In this document: positions 1 to 9,433 of the stretch, piece after piece
Layout: each line of letters begins with the position of its first letter
Numbering within the stretch: the first letter of the stretch is position 1
NCBI RefSeq assembly: GCF_000428065.1
Contig: NZ_ATZF01000007.1
Span: forward strand, 55,417 to 119,416
DNA from: Shimazuella kribbensis DSM 45090
Lineage (GTDB): Bacteria > Bacillota > Bacilli > Thermoactinomycetales > Thermoactinomycetaceae
Direction of reading: 5' to 3'
Length of the DNA stretch: 64,000 bases
Notes under the pieces: generated by a model
Seen by the model: the letters and a program-made list of their open reading frames with translations, nothing else
Database searches by the model: none
What the model was told of the DNA's origin: nothing
Made by a program: the position numbers and the translations under genes

Positions 1-433
1 TTGATTCTCCATATGGATTGATCGGTTTTATTTCTTCATTCTCTGGAATGGGTTTGTCCTGTGCTGTTCCATAAACTGCTGCTGTGGAGGAAAAAACAAT
101 CTGCTTTACTCCCTCATTAACGACTGTTTCAAAGAAATGACATGACTTTTCTGTATTCTCGTAAAAATAAAGCTCTGGATTTTGAATCGATTCCGAAACG
201 ATGCTTTTTGCCGCAAAATGGATTACTGCATCAATTTGGTGTTTGCGAATGATCTCACGCACCAATCGTTCATCTGCAATATCACCTTGATAAAAGTGAG
301 GCGTCATCACTGCTTCACGATTACCAGTCGTCAAATTATCCAAAACGACCACATTTGTATTTTGAGCAACCAACGCTTGAACAGTATGACTTCCTATATA
401 ACCTGCTCCTCCTGTAACCAATACAGATTTCAT
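1..433 (-). CDS. galE: UDP-glucose 4-epimerase, 5' part (cut by window edge)
   Basis: Read on the minus strand from the ATG at 433, this encodes an open frame that runs off the left edge. It begins MKSVLVTGGAGYIGSHT, the Rossmann GxxGxxG dinucleotide-binding motif of extended short-chain dehydrogenases. It continues through DNLTTGNREAV, then GDIAD and the SSTAAVYG segment with the catalytic Ser/Thr, as in GalE. The enzyme interconverts UDP-glucose and UDP-galactose in the cytoplasm. Its ATG overlaps the TGA of galU by one base (TGATG), which suggests translational coupling. It is the last visible gene of the glycosylation cluster. The catalytic Tyr-Lys pair lies outside the window, so GalE rather than another UDP-sugar epimerase is inferred from the N-terminal half. 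Confidence 0.88.
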   Translation of the reverse strand, partial: MKSVLVTGGAGYIGSHTVQALVAQNTNVVVLDNLTTGNREAVMTPHFYQGDIADERLVREIIRKHQIDAVIHFAAKSIVSESIQNPELYFYENTEKSCHFFETVVNEGVKQIVFSSTAAVYGTAQDKPIPENEEIKPINPYGES

Positions 434-1320
434 CAATAAACGCTCCTTTTCAACTCTTTCTCTAGTACGTTTTGCAAGTAAGCGAGTAAAGGTTCTCGCA
501 TTTCTTTCCGCCGTAATCCCATTTCCGTACTCGCTTGTAAGTAACCTAGTTTATCTCCTATATCATAACGATCTCCCTCTAGTTCCAATGCATGGATGGG
601 CACATTCTCTAGTAACACTCGCAGTGCATCGGTCAATTGAATCTCGTTGCCTGCACCTCTTTCAATTGTTTGCAAAATTGGGAAAATGGATGGTTCTAAA
701 ATATAACGTCCCATGATGGCGATCTGAGAAGGCACTGCTTCAATTGACGGCTTCTCTACTAGATCGCGAACCTGATACACGCTTCCATTTTGCAGATATG
801 CATCGATGATGCCATATTTATTTACATCTGCTGGTTGTACTGTTTTTACTCCAATTACTGGGTTTTGATATGTTTCATACACATTCATGATTTGTTGTAA
901 GGCTGGCTTTTTCGAAACCATGATATCGTCGCCCAATAGAACAGCAAATGGCTCGTCATCGATAAAATGTTCTGCACATAAGATGGCATGTCCTAAACCC
1001 AAAGGATTTTTTTGCCGAATGTAATGAATCGAAGCCATATTGGTGATTCCATGTAACTCTTGTAAAACTTCCGATTTCCCTTTATCTTGCAAATTCTGTT
1101 CCAACTCAATAGATCGATCAAAGTGATCCTCAATGGAACGCTTGTTCCTACCTGTTACAATAATGATGCTTTCGATTCCAGCTTGCACTGCTTCTTCCAC
1201 AATATATTGAATTGCAGGTTTATCAACGATTGGTAGCATCTCTTTTGGTAGCGCTTTGGTAGCAGGAAGAAACCTCGTGCCTAATCCTGCTGCTGGAATA
1301 ACTGCTTTTCTGATTTTCAT
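433..1320 (-). CDS. galU: UTP-glucose-1-phosphate uridylyltransferase
   Basis: This 295-residue cytoplasmic nucleotidyltransferase makes UDP-glucose from UTP and glucose 1-phosphate. The N-terminus carries the family signature AVIPAAGLGTRFLPATKALP followed by KEMLP and VDKPAIQYIVEEA. Further on come LLGDDI (metal binding), GVKTV, LVEKP and GRYIL. I chose the ATG at 1320 because AAGGAG sits about 8 bases upstream; the GTG at 1329 overlaps that ribosome site. The gene follows a GtrA-like frame and overlaps galE by one base, so UDP-glucose and UDP-galactose are likely supplied to the glycosyltransferases encoded upstream in the same direction. The length is normal for the family. Confidence 0.93.
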   Translation of the reverse strand: MKIRKAVIPAAGLGTRFLPATKALPKEMLPIVDKPAIQYIVEEAVQAGIESIIIVTGRNKRSIEDHFDRSIELEQNLQDKGKSEVLQELHGITNMASIHYIRQKNPLGLGHAILCAEHFIDDEPFAVLLGDDIMVSKKPALQQIMNVYETYQNPVIGVKTVQPADVNKYGIIDAYLQNGSVYQVRDLVEKPSIEAVPSQIAIMGRYILEPSIFPILQTIERGAGNEIQLTDALRVLLENVPIHALELEGDRYDIGDKLGYLQASTEMGLRRKEMREPLLAYLQNVLEKELKRSVY

Positions 1321-1329
1321 TACGATCAC

Positions 1330-1732
1330 TCCTTGTTGTTTGGCATTCGGAAAAAACCCAAATACGACTTCCGATAAAACCTACACTGATGCTAATTATC
1401 GAAGCGATGACTTTGCTTACCATAAGAGAAAAATGATAGACATCATAAAATAAAGTGAGCAAACCAACGGATAAGAGAAAAGCAAAACCATTGACAACAA
1501 AAAATTTAATCATTTCTTGCATGTTTGCTTTACTTTTCTACTGAAATGTCCAAGCTCGATTAAACACAAAACTATTCAAGACTCCAGCTATATAAGAAAG
1601 AATCTGAGAGATTATATAGGGCAAACCACTTTGAATCAGGCAATAGAAAACAACAAAATCAATAATGGTGTTTCCAATACCTACGGTGCAAAATCGCAAA
1701 AAGAGAATAAATTTGTTTTTACTGGTGGGCAC
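1330..1732 (-). pseudogene. GtrA-family membrane protein split by an in-frame TAG
   Basis: GtrA proteins have four membrane helices and are thought to flip undecaprenyl-phosphate sugars. Here the first half (1538-1732) gives helices 1-2 and ends in NRAWTFQ, a typical GtrA motif. The second half (from an ATG at 1522) gives helices 3-4 and ends in GSRIWVF at about 1352. Both halves are in the same frame, separated only by one TAG and five codons (CAG TAG AAA). The second half then reads on into galU, so its own stop is probably also lost. The start overlaps the upstream GT2 stop by 14 bases. It may be a decayed gene, a sequencing error, or two half-size proteins; the last would be unusual. Confidence 0.7.
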
Positions 1733-2696
1733 TCCAGTTCACCTCATCGGACGTTGGATGCTCCGCTTTTTGTTTATCTCGCAAAATATAGAGTGGTCGA
1801 TTTTTTGTCTCGTCGTAAATTCTGCCGACATATTCGCCCAGAACACCTAATAACATCAGTGTCATCCCGTTTAGGAGCAATACGCAGGCAATCAAGGAGG
1901 CCCAACCGGCAACAGTACCAGCGAAAAAAAGTTTCTGTAGAAGCGAAATAATCAGGTAGGTAAAGCTAATAAATGAAATAATAAAACCAAGATAAGTAGC
2001 TAACTTCAACGGCTTATAGGAAAAAGAAGTAATCCCATCAATCGAGAAACGGAGCATTTTCTTGAGTGGATACTTGGTTTTCCCAGCAAAACGCTCCTCC
2101 CGAACATACTCGATCGCAGTTTGTCGATATCCCACCCAACTTACTAATCCACGGACAAATCGATTTTTCTCCCTGATTGAAGACAAAGCCTGCACCACTG
2201 CTCGATCCATCAATCGAAAGTCTCCTGTATCAAGGGGAATACTACCTTCTGTCAATGCTGCCAATGTCCGATAAAATAAAGAAGCAGTCCATTTCTTAAA
2301 GAATGTTTCACCCTTTCGTTTGGCTCGTTTGGCATAGACAACTTCATATCCTTTTTGCCATTTCTCAATCATTTGAGGAATTAGTTCAGGTGGGTCTTGT
2401 AGATCCGCATCGATAATGATGATCGCATCTCCACAGGCATGATCCATACCAGCAGTGATTGCGATTTGATGACCAAAATTTCGTGAAAAATCGAGTAATT
2501 TCACACACTGATCCGTAAGCAACAAACTCTCTACGATTTCTGCTGTTCGATCTTTGCTACCATCATTTACAAAGAGAAGTTCATATGATTCATTGACGGA
2601 TTTCATCACTTGAGTAAGCCGATAATACGTCTCCTGGACAACTGCTTCCTCATTAAAAACAGGAATGATAACAGAGTAACGTACTGATGTTTTCAT
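1719..2696 (-). CDS. Family 2 glycosyltransferase, DPM1/CsbB/YkcC type
   Basis: This 325-residue protein has an N-terminal GT-A domain (YSVIIPVFNEE, FVNDGSKDRT, IDADLQDPPELIP, DTGDFRLMDR) and two C-terminal membrane helices from about residue 230 to 300. In this family the enzyme transfers a sugar from a nucleotide donor to undecaprenyl phosphate on the inner membrane face. A flippase and an outer-face GT-C enzyme then use the product. The order here (GT39, GT2, GtrA, galU, galE) fits such a three-component system. AGGGAAG precedes the ATG. The sugar cannot be read from the sequence; glucose, galactose or an N-acetyl sugar are all possible. Confidence 0.88.
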   Translation of the reverse strand: MKTSVRYSVIIPVFNEEAVVQETYYRLTQVMKSVNESYELLFVNDGSKDRTAEIVESLLLTDQCVKLLDFSRNFGHQIAITAGMDHACGDAIIIIDADLQDPPELIPQMIEKWQKGYEVVYAKRAKRKGETFFKKWTASLFYRTLAALTEGSIPLDTGDFRLMDRAVVQALSSIREKNRFVRGLVSWVGYRQTAIEYVREERFAGKTKYPLKKMLRFSIDGITSFSYKPLKLATYLGFIISFISFTYLIISLLQKLFFAGTVAGWASLIACVLLLNGMTLMLLGVLGEYVGRIYDETKNRPLYILRDKQKAEHPTSDEVNWSAHQ

Positions 2697-2713
2697 TTTT
2701 CTTCCCTCTCACA

Positions 2714-2960
2714 TTATTTGATATGGTACACATCTGCTTGATCTGGTCCTTCACTTTTTGCACCTTGGTACTTGTTTGCCACTAGCGATTGGTACCTGTG
2801 TGAGTGTATCAATTGGAGTACTTCATAGTTCCACCTCTGTAGCCAAATTACAGCAGAATTATCACTATTTAAGAGGTTTAAACATGCAATTAATATCGCA
2901 ATAAAAACCAAAATCTAATCCATTTGTTTTTCTTGCTTTGTTTTATCTGTGTCATTCGGT
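2714..2960 (-). pseudogene. Remnant of a second GT39 glycosyltransferase gene
   Basis: A 65-codon frame (2714-2911) begins VFIAILIACLNLLN, resembling residues 17-31 of the intact GT39 protein, and ends KYQGAKSEGPDQADVYHIK, resembling its C-terminus (WGSAQADGQAQNELYEVKG). The bases just upstream (2912-3070) match the leader region of the intact gene (5370-5560) in many blocks, including the shared TGAATGTTGCTTGAGTATTA. I infer that GT39 was tandemly duplicated and that this copy lost almost its whole interior by deletion. It is not expected to work. Confidence 0.6.
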
Positions 2961-3085
2961 TCTTTCTAGATGCATTTATGAAGTTGTTTGCTAACTGTTT
3001 TAAGAATAACTCTCTTAACTGAATCCATCCTGAATGTTGCTTGAGTATTAACTGAAACTATAAAGGCAGACACAAAACAAACAAA

Positions 3086-3118
3086 AAAGCACTCATTCAC
3101 AAATTGTGAGAGTGCTGA
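3086..3118 (-). terminator. Rho-independent terminator of the GT39 gene
   Basis: On the minus strand AGCACTC and GAGTGCT pair around a short AT-rich inner stem (TCACAATTTGTGA) and are followed by TTTTTTG. It lies about 100 bases after the GT39 stop. The same hairpin type recurs at 5567, after the histidine kinase, as part of the duplicated segment. Confidence 0.7.
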
Positions 3119-3216
3119 AAGTTAGTTCTTCATTATTCATGTCTGTTATCTTACCTGGATAATAAGATCCTGTTTTTAAAATGTATATTCGTCTGCAATA
3201 GGATTCGCAGAATGTT

Positions 3217-5418
3217 TTATCCTTTAACCTCATACAGTTCGTTTTGAGCTTGGCCATCAGCTTGTGCTGAACCCCACTCACTACCAGGAATTTTCCGGCC
3301 GTTTTTTTGTATCCAGTTCAATATTTCATTTCCAGAAAAACCAGAAGGGATCATGAAATATTTTACTTGTTTATTTTTAATCATTTCTTTTAGTTTGGCA
3401 ACTGTCAGAATAGGATCTGATCCAGTAAATCCACCCATTGCCATAACGGATTTACCTGTTTTTATGATATAGGGAGCAGCTAACTGTGAATCTGGCGTCG
3501 CAAACAGAAACTTTTCACCTTTATTATGTTTGGTTACATAGGCAAGCAATTTCTCATCAACTGCTCCACCACTTATGGAAAGACTTGGACCTCTATTGCC
3601 GCTAGTACCAGATCCATTCGTCGTATTGACAGGTCCGCTCATCCCTTTACCAACTCCTTGACCACCATTACTATATAGAACAGGACCACTTACCGCTGGA
3701 CCTTTGCCAGACCCTTGACTACTATTGCCGTTTGGCGTAGGACCATTGATTACTGGACCTTGTCCACCGTTGCCGTTCGGAATAGGACCACTTAATGCTG
3801 GGCCTTGACCAGCTCCTTGACCACCACTTCCATTTGGGATAGGGCCATTGATTACTGGTCCTTTGCCACCGTTGCCGTTCGGAATCGAACCACCCGCTGG
3901 CTTACCTTTAGCAAGATCCATGTTATTTGGTCCAGACTGTGGCAAGAAACTGTTAACACCACTCATTAATCCAATCGAAGACCAATATAATGGAGCTATT
4001 AACATAACCATTATTCCCGCCAATGCAGCCCAAGAATTCCATTTTTGTTGTTTATTAGCAAAGTACAAAATCAATGAAATGCTTATGCCTAATACACCAA
4101 TAACGATGGACCATACTATGCCTATTTGTTCTTGGTATGGCCAAAGCACATATAGTTCAAAAGCAGTTGTAGCGACAATTGCTGATGGCAACAACCACGT
4201 TTTCCATCCTACTTTATTCTTGTACTGATTACATAGCTCTACCCATCCTGTTCCCACGAGGGCTGCAATTGGTGGGGCGAGCATGACCAAGTAATAGTGG
4301 TGGAAAAATCCTGCTGCACTGAAAAATACCATTCCAGGAATTAACCATGCTAACCAGAACAATGTTTCCTTTTGTTTATCCGTTAACGGCTGCTTTCGAC
4401 GAATACCTGATAATAAACCGACACACCCAAACAATACAAATGGTATTAGCCAACTAATTTGACCAGAAAGCTCCTTCTGGAATAGACGAAGTGGTCCTGG
4501 GAAACCAGTGCCGAACAATCCAGCATTTCCATCTCCACCTGTCATAGATGGTACGTTATTTCCAGCTGGTTGCTGGGTTGGAGGTTGCTGAGTTGGAGGA
4601 GTTTGTCCTAGTCCATTCCCTTGATTTCCAGTCAAACGAGACAATCCATTGTAACCTAAGGCAAGTTCTAAGACAGAGTTCGTTTTACTACTCCCGACGT
4701 ATGGCCGATCTTTTGCTGGAATAGAATCCACGACAATCGCCCAAGATAGGGAGACTCCAATCATGATCACTGTTGCTGTTAATAGAACAGTTAATCTCTT
4801 TTTCCATTCAGCCTTAAAAGCAATTAGATAAAAGACATAAAATGCTGGTACTACCAAATATGCTTGAAGCATTTTTATATTAAATCCGACGCCGATCATA
4901 GCAAAAGCACCTAGAATCCAAGACACTTTCTGTAGACGAATGCCCTTAAACAACATCCAAACCCCTACTAAAAGTGTAAACACTAACAGACTGTCAATAT
5001 TATTGGTACGACTTATCACAACAGCGATTGGTGAACATGCCATAACCAAACCTGCTAACTGAGCAGCAGTTATTCCAAAAGACCGTTTCACTAGTACATA
5101 CACCAGTAATACAGAACCTACACCGGCTAAAGCCTGAGGAAGAACTACGCTCCATCCATGAACTCCAAAAACAAAAGCAAATGCTGTTTGTACCCAAAAC
5201 GAAACAGGTGGTTTATCCACTGTAACAAATCCACCTGGATCAAAGGATGCAAAAAAGAAATTATGAAAACTTTGCAGCATACTCGTAACAGCAGCAGTGT
5301 AATAGGCATTATCGCTATTTTGATTCCATACGTTGAAAAAGTTTAGAAATGCAGATAGTATCGCGATAACAACTAAAAACCAATCCAATCGTTTTTCTTG
5401 CTTAATTTCCTCAGTCAT
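3217..5418 (-). CDS. GT39-family membrane glycosyltransferase (YkcB-like)
   Basis: This 733-residue membrane protein of the ArnT/PMT type should use a polyprenyl-phosphate sugar to modify a target outside the membrane. The N-terminal helix is followed by a loop with SDNAYYTAAVTSML and VTVDKPPVSFWVQ, the acidic and DKPP motifs typical of YkcB proteins. Ten or so further helices follow. Residues about 505-610 form a low-complexity external linker made of repeated GPIPNGNGGQGP-like units. After it comes a soluble C-terminal domain (LLAYVTKHNKGEKFLFATPDS, YFMIPSGF). AAGGAG stands seven bases before the ATG. It lies downstream of a two-component system and upstream of GT2/GtrA/galU/galE, which suggests regulated envelope glycosylation. 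Confidence 0.88.
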   Translation of the reverse strand: MTEEIKQEKRLDWFLVVIAILSAFLNFFNVWNQNSDNAYYTAAVTSMLQSFHNFFFASFDPGGFVTVDKPPVSFWVQTAFAFVFGVHGWSVVLPQALAGVGSVLLVYVLVKRSFGITAAQLAGLVMACSPIAVVISRTNNIDSLLVFTLLVGVWMLFKGIRLQKVSWILGAFAMIGVGFNIKMLQAYLVVPAFYVFYLIAFKAEWKKRLTVLLTATVIMIGVSLSWAIVVDSIPAKDRPYVGSSKTNSVLELALGYNGLSRLTGNQGNGLGQTPPTQQPPTQQPAGNNVPSMTGGDGNAGLFGTGFPGPLRLFQKELSGQISWLIPFVLFGCVGLLSGIRRKQPLTDKQKETLFWLAWLIPGMVFFSAAGFFHHYYLVMLAPPIAALVGTGWVELCNQYKNKVGWKTWLLPSAIVATTAFELYVLWPYQEQIGIVWSIVIGVLGISISLILYFANKQQKWNSWAALAGIMVMLIAPLYWSSIGLMSGVNSFLPQSGPNNMDLAKGKPAGGSIPNGNGGKGPVINGPIPNGSGGQGAGQGPALSGPIPNGNGGQGPVINGPTPNGNSSQGSGKGPAVSGPVLYSNGGQGVGKGMSGPVNTTNGSGTSGNRGPSLSISGGAVDEKLLAYVTKHNKGEKFLFATPDSQLAAPYIIKTGKSVMAMGGFTGSDPILTVAKLKEMIKNKQVKYFMIPSGFSGNEILNWIQKNGRKIPGSEWGSAQADGQAQNELYEVKG

Positions 5419-5563
5419 TTTTTTCTCCTTATCGATTTCTAGTTTTTCTCACATTATGTGGTTTTTGCTGTTCACTTTGTTAGGATAATCCCCTTAGCTG
5501 AATTCTTTCTGAATGTTGCTTGAGTATTAACTGAAAGTATTTTAAAAGACACACAACAAACAA

Positions 5564-5603
5564 AAAAAGCACTCTATCACGAGTAAATGATAAGAGTGCT
5601 TTT
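5564..5603 (-). terminator. Terminator between histidine kinase and GT39 genes
   Basis: AGCACTCT and AAGAGTGCT form a stem with further ATCA/TGAT pairing inside. T-runs flank both sides, so it can act on either strand. It follows the histidine-kinase stop at 5625 and separates the regulatory pair from the glycosyltransferase unit. Confidence 0.7.
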
Positions 5604-5624
5604 TATCAAAATTCCTAAGAAAAG

Positions 5625-7055
5625 TTAACATGGAATCCAAACATAAAAGGTACTTCCTTTTCCTTCTGTACTCGTAATACGAATCGTCCCATTGTGAGTA
5701 TCAATGATTGATTTGGTTATGGATAAACCTAACCCGGCTCCTCCATATTTACGCGTACGTGATGAATCACTGCGATAAAATCGATCGAAAACACGAGGAA
5801 GATGAGTTTTACTGATGCCAATCCCATTATCATGGATTGATAATTGGATTCCTTTATAATGAGATTTTAATTTTATTTGAATATGACCTTTTTGCGGGTC
5901 TGTGTGCTGTATGGCATTATGAATCAAGTTTAATATAACTTGCTTCATTTTATCGGCGTCAAAATCACACTTCAAATCTGGTTCGATTTCCAAACTAAGC
6001 TTTCGATCTCCAACTAAGATCCGAATATGTGGTTCCATTTCATGGACGACAGCGTCCAGATATCCTTCTGATAATATAATGGGAGGAGATTGATCAAGTT
6101 TCGTTAAAAGCAGAAGATCTTTGACCAATTTATTTAGCCTATTGGACTCACTGTACATACTGTGGAGTGCTTTGTCCAATTGTTCTGGATGCTTAGAAGC
6201 ACCTCGCAACAATATTTCCAAAAATCCATGTATAGAGGTAAGCGGTGTCCGCAGTTCATGGGATGCATCCGCAACAAATTGGCGCATTTTTTCTTTGGTT
6301 TTTCTTTCAGCTTCAAAAGAAGCCTCTAGTCTTTCTAACATCCCGTTACACGATTGGGCCAATCGATCAATTTCAATTTGTCCTTGCTTGGTTTCAAATC
6401 TCCTTGCTAAATTTCCAGCATCAATTTGTTCCGCTATATCAACCATATTAAACAATGGAACAAGCGTCTTTCTTAGTAAAGGTAAAAAAACCATCACACC
6501 GATTAACATAGCAATGAAAGATAGCCCTAAAAAAGTAAATAGCTGACGTATAAGAAGTTCTTTAAGCGGACCTGTCGGAGTACTTATTTGTATTAAACCC
6601 ATTATCTCACCATGTTTAGAAGTAATGAGTTGTAATACAACAAGCTCTTCTTCTCCACTGCTGGCAACGGCTACTCTTTCTTTAATACTTCCTGTACCTT
6701 TCAATACATCCCTATATACTTGATTAGCTAACTTTGGTGGAGTTTTTCCTTTTTTTTCAGTTGATACAACACTGTAATTTCCATGGATATCGATAAAGGC
6801 AAGACTTGTTTCAGGAATAATCAAAGAGGAGCGTTGTTCTGGACTATTTGTAATGTCATCCCATACAAATGGTGGAATGGACATAATTTGGCTCTGGAGA
6901 CTCGTTGCTTTGTTCTTATAAACGACATCTTTCATAAATACATATTGGAAGAATCCTATAAGCACTAGTAAAAAAGCGAGAATCAACAAAGTCCTAGATA
7001 GTAGTTGGATTTGAAGAGATCGGTGAGAAAAAAAAGATTTCAAACGTTCCATCAT
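5625..7055 (-). CDS. Sensor histidine kinase with HAMP domain
   Basis: This 476-residue membrane kinase has a first helix near residues 20-41, an extracytoplasmic sensor of about 130 residues, and a second helix near 170-195. A HAMP segment and the dimerisation helix with the phospho-acceptor His in ADASHELRTPLTS (about residue 265) follow. The ATPase boxes are clear: NLIHNAIQHTD (N box), DNGIGIS (G1), FDRFYRSD (F box) and GGAGLGLSI (G2). Its start overlaps the response-regulator stop by four bases (ATGA), so the two are co-translated. By position it is likely to control the downstream envelope glycosylation genes, but the signal is unknown. Confidence 0.92.
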   Translation of the reverse strand: MMERLKSFFSHRSLQIQLLSRTLLILAFLLVLIGFFQYVFMKDVVYKNKATSLQSQIMSIPPFVWDDITNSPEQRSSLIIPETSLAFIDIHGNYSVVSTEKKGKTPPKLANQVYRDVLKGTGSIKERVAVASSGEEELVVLQLITSKHGEIMGLIQISTPTGPLKELLIRQLFTFLGLSFIAMLIGVMVFLPLLRKTLVPLFNMVDIAEQIDAGNLARRFETKQGQIEIDRLAQSCNGMLERLEASFEAERKTKEKMRQFVADASHELRTPLTSIHGFLEILLRGASKHPEQLDKALHSMYSESNRLNKLVKDLLLLTKLDQSPPIILSEGYLDAVVHEMEPHIRILVGDRKLSLEIEPDLKCDFDADKMKQVILNLIHNAIQHTDPQKGHIQIKLKSHYKGIQLSIHDNGIGISKTHLPRVFDRFYRSDSSRTRKYGGAGLGLSITKSIIDTHNGTIRITSTEGKGSTFYVWIPC

Positions 7056-7738
7056 GGAAGATCCACTCGATACCCAGATCCTCGTAAAGTTCGGATTAAC
7101 CGATGTTTCTTATCGTTTAGTTTACCACGCAATATTCGGATATACACCTCCACAATATTCTCATCCCCTCCAAAATCATAATTCCAAACTTTATCTAAGA
7201 TCATTGTTTTACTTAACACTAGACCATGGTTTAGTACAAGGAATTTCAGTAACTCATATTCAGTTGGCGATAACTCTAAAATCCGACCTACAAACGTTAT
7301 TTCTTTTCGACGATCATCTATTTCAAATGGTCCGATCATTACTTTACCAAACAAGTTAGGAAATTGATTTCGCAATCTAGCTTGAATACGAGCTAGTAAC
7401 TCCTCAAAACTAAACGGTTTCACTACATAGTCATCTGCACCAAGAGTGAGCCCTTTCACACGATCACCTACTTCGTCTTTTGCTGTCAGCATGATGACAG
7501 CGACGTTTCCCATTTTTTTTAGCATCTTGCATACTTCAAAACCATCTATACCTGGCATCATCACGTCCAAAATGACTACTGATGGTTGAAATTGCTTCAT
7601 CACCGTTAAAGCAGTCATCCCTTCTTGTGCTATTTGCACTTCAAATCCTTCATTTTGTAGGCCGATTTCTAGAAACTGCAAAATATTTGGTTCATCATCG
7701 ACCACAAGTATTTTGATCCCTTTTAAAGATTGTTTCAT
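7052..7738 (-). CDS. OmpR/PhoB-family response regulator
   Basis: This 228-residue protein has an N-terminal receiver domain with the acidic pair in VVDDEP, the phospho-acceptor Asp in VVILDVMMPGIDGFEV, the Thr in MLTAKDE and the Lys in VKPFSFEELLARI. The C-terminal winged helix is of OmpR type (LSPTEYELLKFLV, VYIRILRGKL, IRTLRGSGYRV). It is first in the operon with the kinase that follows. The only ribosome-site candidate is a weak GCAGGTTG. It probably binds promoters of this locus; I see no clear direct-repeat operator upstream. Confidence 0.93.
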   Translation of the reverse strand: MKQSLKGIKILVVDDEPNILQFLEIGLQNEGFEVQIAQEGMTALTVMKQFQPSVVILDVMMPGIDGFEVCKMLKKMGNVAVIMLTAKDEVGDRVKGLTLGADDYVVKPFSFEELLARIQARLRNQFPNLFGKVMIGPFEIDDRRKEITFVGRILELSPTEYELLKFLVLNHGLVLSKTMILDKVWNYDFGGDENIVEVYIRILRGKLNDKKHRLIRTLRGSGYRVDLP

Positions 7739-8207
7739 ATATTGTCAACCTGCTTTCTACTAGCTACTTATCGTTCTCTATTAGTAAAACCTTACAAAAT
7801 CATGTAATTTTCTTAATTTATTCAGAAGCGCTCTATTTCATCATACTAACATATGGATATTGTTTACAGTAACAATAATCACGATAGTGTTTATTCTGCT
7901 AATTTTTGCTTTTATTGGATTTCAGCTCATATCATTATCTCTTATTGTGAGGATAATTAACTGCTACATAAATACGGAGACGTAGTCCCTCTCTATTAAG
8001 CCGTTTGTTAGATAGTCACTCATTCTGATATATTGTAGTAGAAGTAACTGAAAATAGGTTGAGCTCAAGCTGAATATAAGCTGAAAATATAAAAATTATC
8101 CGAGGAGGTCACCGTCGAGGTCAACCATGGTGAGGTTAGACTAAAAAACGGACACAGATTATGCCTCGATGAAAAATGGATAATAATGAAAATGGGGTGT
8201 TCCGCAA
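7739..8207. other. Gene-free stretch upstream of the two-component operon
   Basis: No open frame with a ribosome site or family match was seen. It should hold the promoter of the response-regulator operon and the left boundary of the IS3 remnant; a CCGAGGAGGTCACCGTCGAGG segment at about 8100 may be part of that element. Confidence 0.4.
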
Positions 8208-8805
8208 ATGAGAAAAGTAAAACAATATGAAGAAGTGTTTAAAAAACAAACCATTCATTATATAGAAGAGCAAAACAAGCCAGTAGCACAGGCTGCTAGA
8301 GAATTAGAAATACCGGAAAGCGCCTTACATGGCTGAATGAGTAAGTATGGAAGGAACTAAAATTTGTATTTATCTACGATCACCGCTTAGAGTTCCGTAT
8401 TCAGAAGATGTGTAAGGTATTGGATGTATCTTCAAGCGGTTATTACGAATTGATTAAAGCGAGAAGAAAGCGAACAGAAGAAACGAAAAAAGCAATTGGC
8501 AAATCGAATCCGTTATGTATTTATGGACTCTGGAAAACGGTACGGGAGTCCGAAAATCACCAAATCATTGGAGCAAGAAGAATGCAAGGTATCACAGAGA
8601 ACCGTATCCCATTATATGAGAAAAATGGGAATTGCGTCGGTAACGAAGAAGAAATACAAAGCAACTACCAACTCCAAACACTCTCTTCCGGTCACAAAAA
8701 TGTGTTAAATCAGCAATTTAACACAGAAAAACCCAATGAGAAGTGGGTAACGGATATCACCTACATCCATAAGGATGAGGGATGGTTGTATTTGGCTAAA
8801 TTCCA
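8208..8805 (+). pseudogene. IS3-family (IS150-like) transposase remnant
   Basis: A short orfA-like frame starts at 8208 (MRKVKQYEEVFKKQ ... ARELEIPESALHG) and stops at 8336 after 42 codons, less than half the normal length. OrfB pieces follow in shifting frames: VLDVSSSGYYELI (8410-8450), RYGSPKITKSLEQEECKVSQ with YMRKMGIAS (8530-8640), and EKPNEKWVTDITYIHKDEGW (8725-8790), which holds the first DDE aspartate. The catalytic core after that is missing. The element is dead and both ends are degraded. Its right edge near 8806 falls inside a thymidylate-kinase-like gene, so it probably inserted there. Confidence 0.75.
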
Positions 8806-8967
8806 CTCTGTAAAAACAGGATCATATCCATATGTTTTCAATTTGTCTTCAAGCATGTTAATTAACATACTCTTTCCATTTCTGGCTACACCTTCAAAAA
8901 CAATCAGTTTTCCTTTCGTGATGGTAATCTCCTCGATTCCTTCACTCTTTGATTTATTTGCCTGTTA
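8806..8967 (-). pseudogene. Thymidylate-kinase-like gene, N-terminal fragment
   Basis: On the minus strand the frame reads ITITKGKLIVFEGVARNGKS followed by MLINMLEDKLKTYGYDPVFT. FEGVxxNGKS is the P-loop of dTMP-kinase-like proteins. The frame stops matching at about 8806, where IS3-type sequence starts. It looks like a gene truncated by insertion and deletion. The short overlapping C-terminal frame just upstream (CLEFYPKQHEILD ... VLTGK, ending near 8966) suggests it was the second gene of a pair. Confidence 0.5.
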
Positions 8968-9318
8968 ATACTTTCACTTCTGCTACATGCATGGTGTCCA
9001 GAATTTCATGTTGCTTTGGATAAAACTCCAGTGTGCATTTTGTGATTCTGCAATACGATTAAACAAGTCATTCGTCTCGATCTCTGCTTCTTGAAATATC
9101 ATTTGAGATTTTCTTATCCACTACTTTTCCACTGACTCATTCCATTCTTTTTCAATCATATCGATTGTTCTATCCACCAAAGAAAGCATCATATCCCCAT
9201 GTTCTTGAATAAAATCTTCTACATTTTCACGTACAACTTGGTATACAAAAAAGGTTTTTGATTTTTTCTGATCCATATTCATAAAATCAGCTTCAATTTT
9301 TCTAATTAAGCTATCCAT
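8966..9318 (-). pseudogene. Unrecognised ORF broken by a stop and a frameshift
   Basis: A 65-codon frame (9121-9318) begins MDSLIRKIEADFMNMDQ and is interrupted by TAG. The same frame continues as IFQEAEIETNDLFNRIAESQ, then shifts to CLEFYPKQHEILD ... VAEVKVLTGK and ends near 8966. Together these may be one protein of about 115 residues. The composition is acidic and helical. I do not recognise the family. It lies directly before the thymidylate-kinase-like fragment. Confidence 0.35.
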
Positions 9319-9433
9319 TTCATATAGCTTTTATCAATAGACAAGGAGATGATTATATAACTTCCAACGTATTTTGATGAATGCCAATTCTCATATATCA
9401 AAAATTACGCAATAATTAAACTTATGGTAAACT

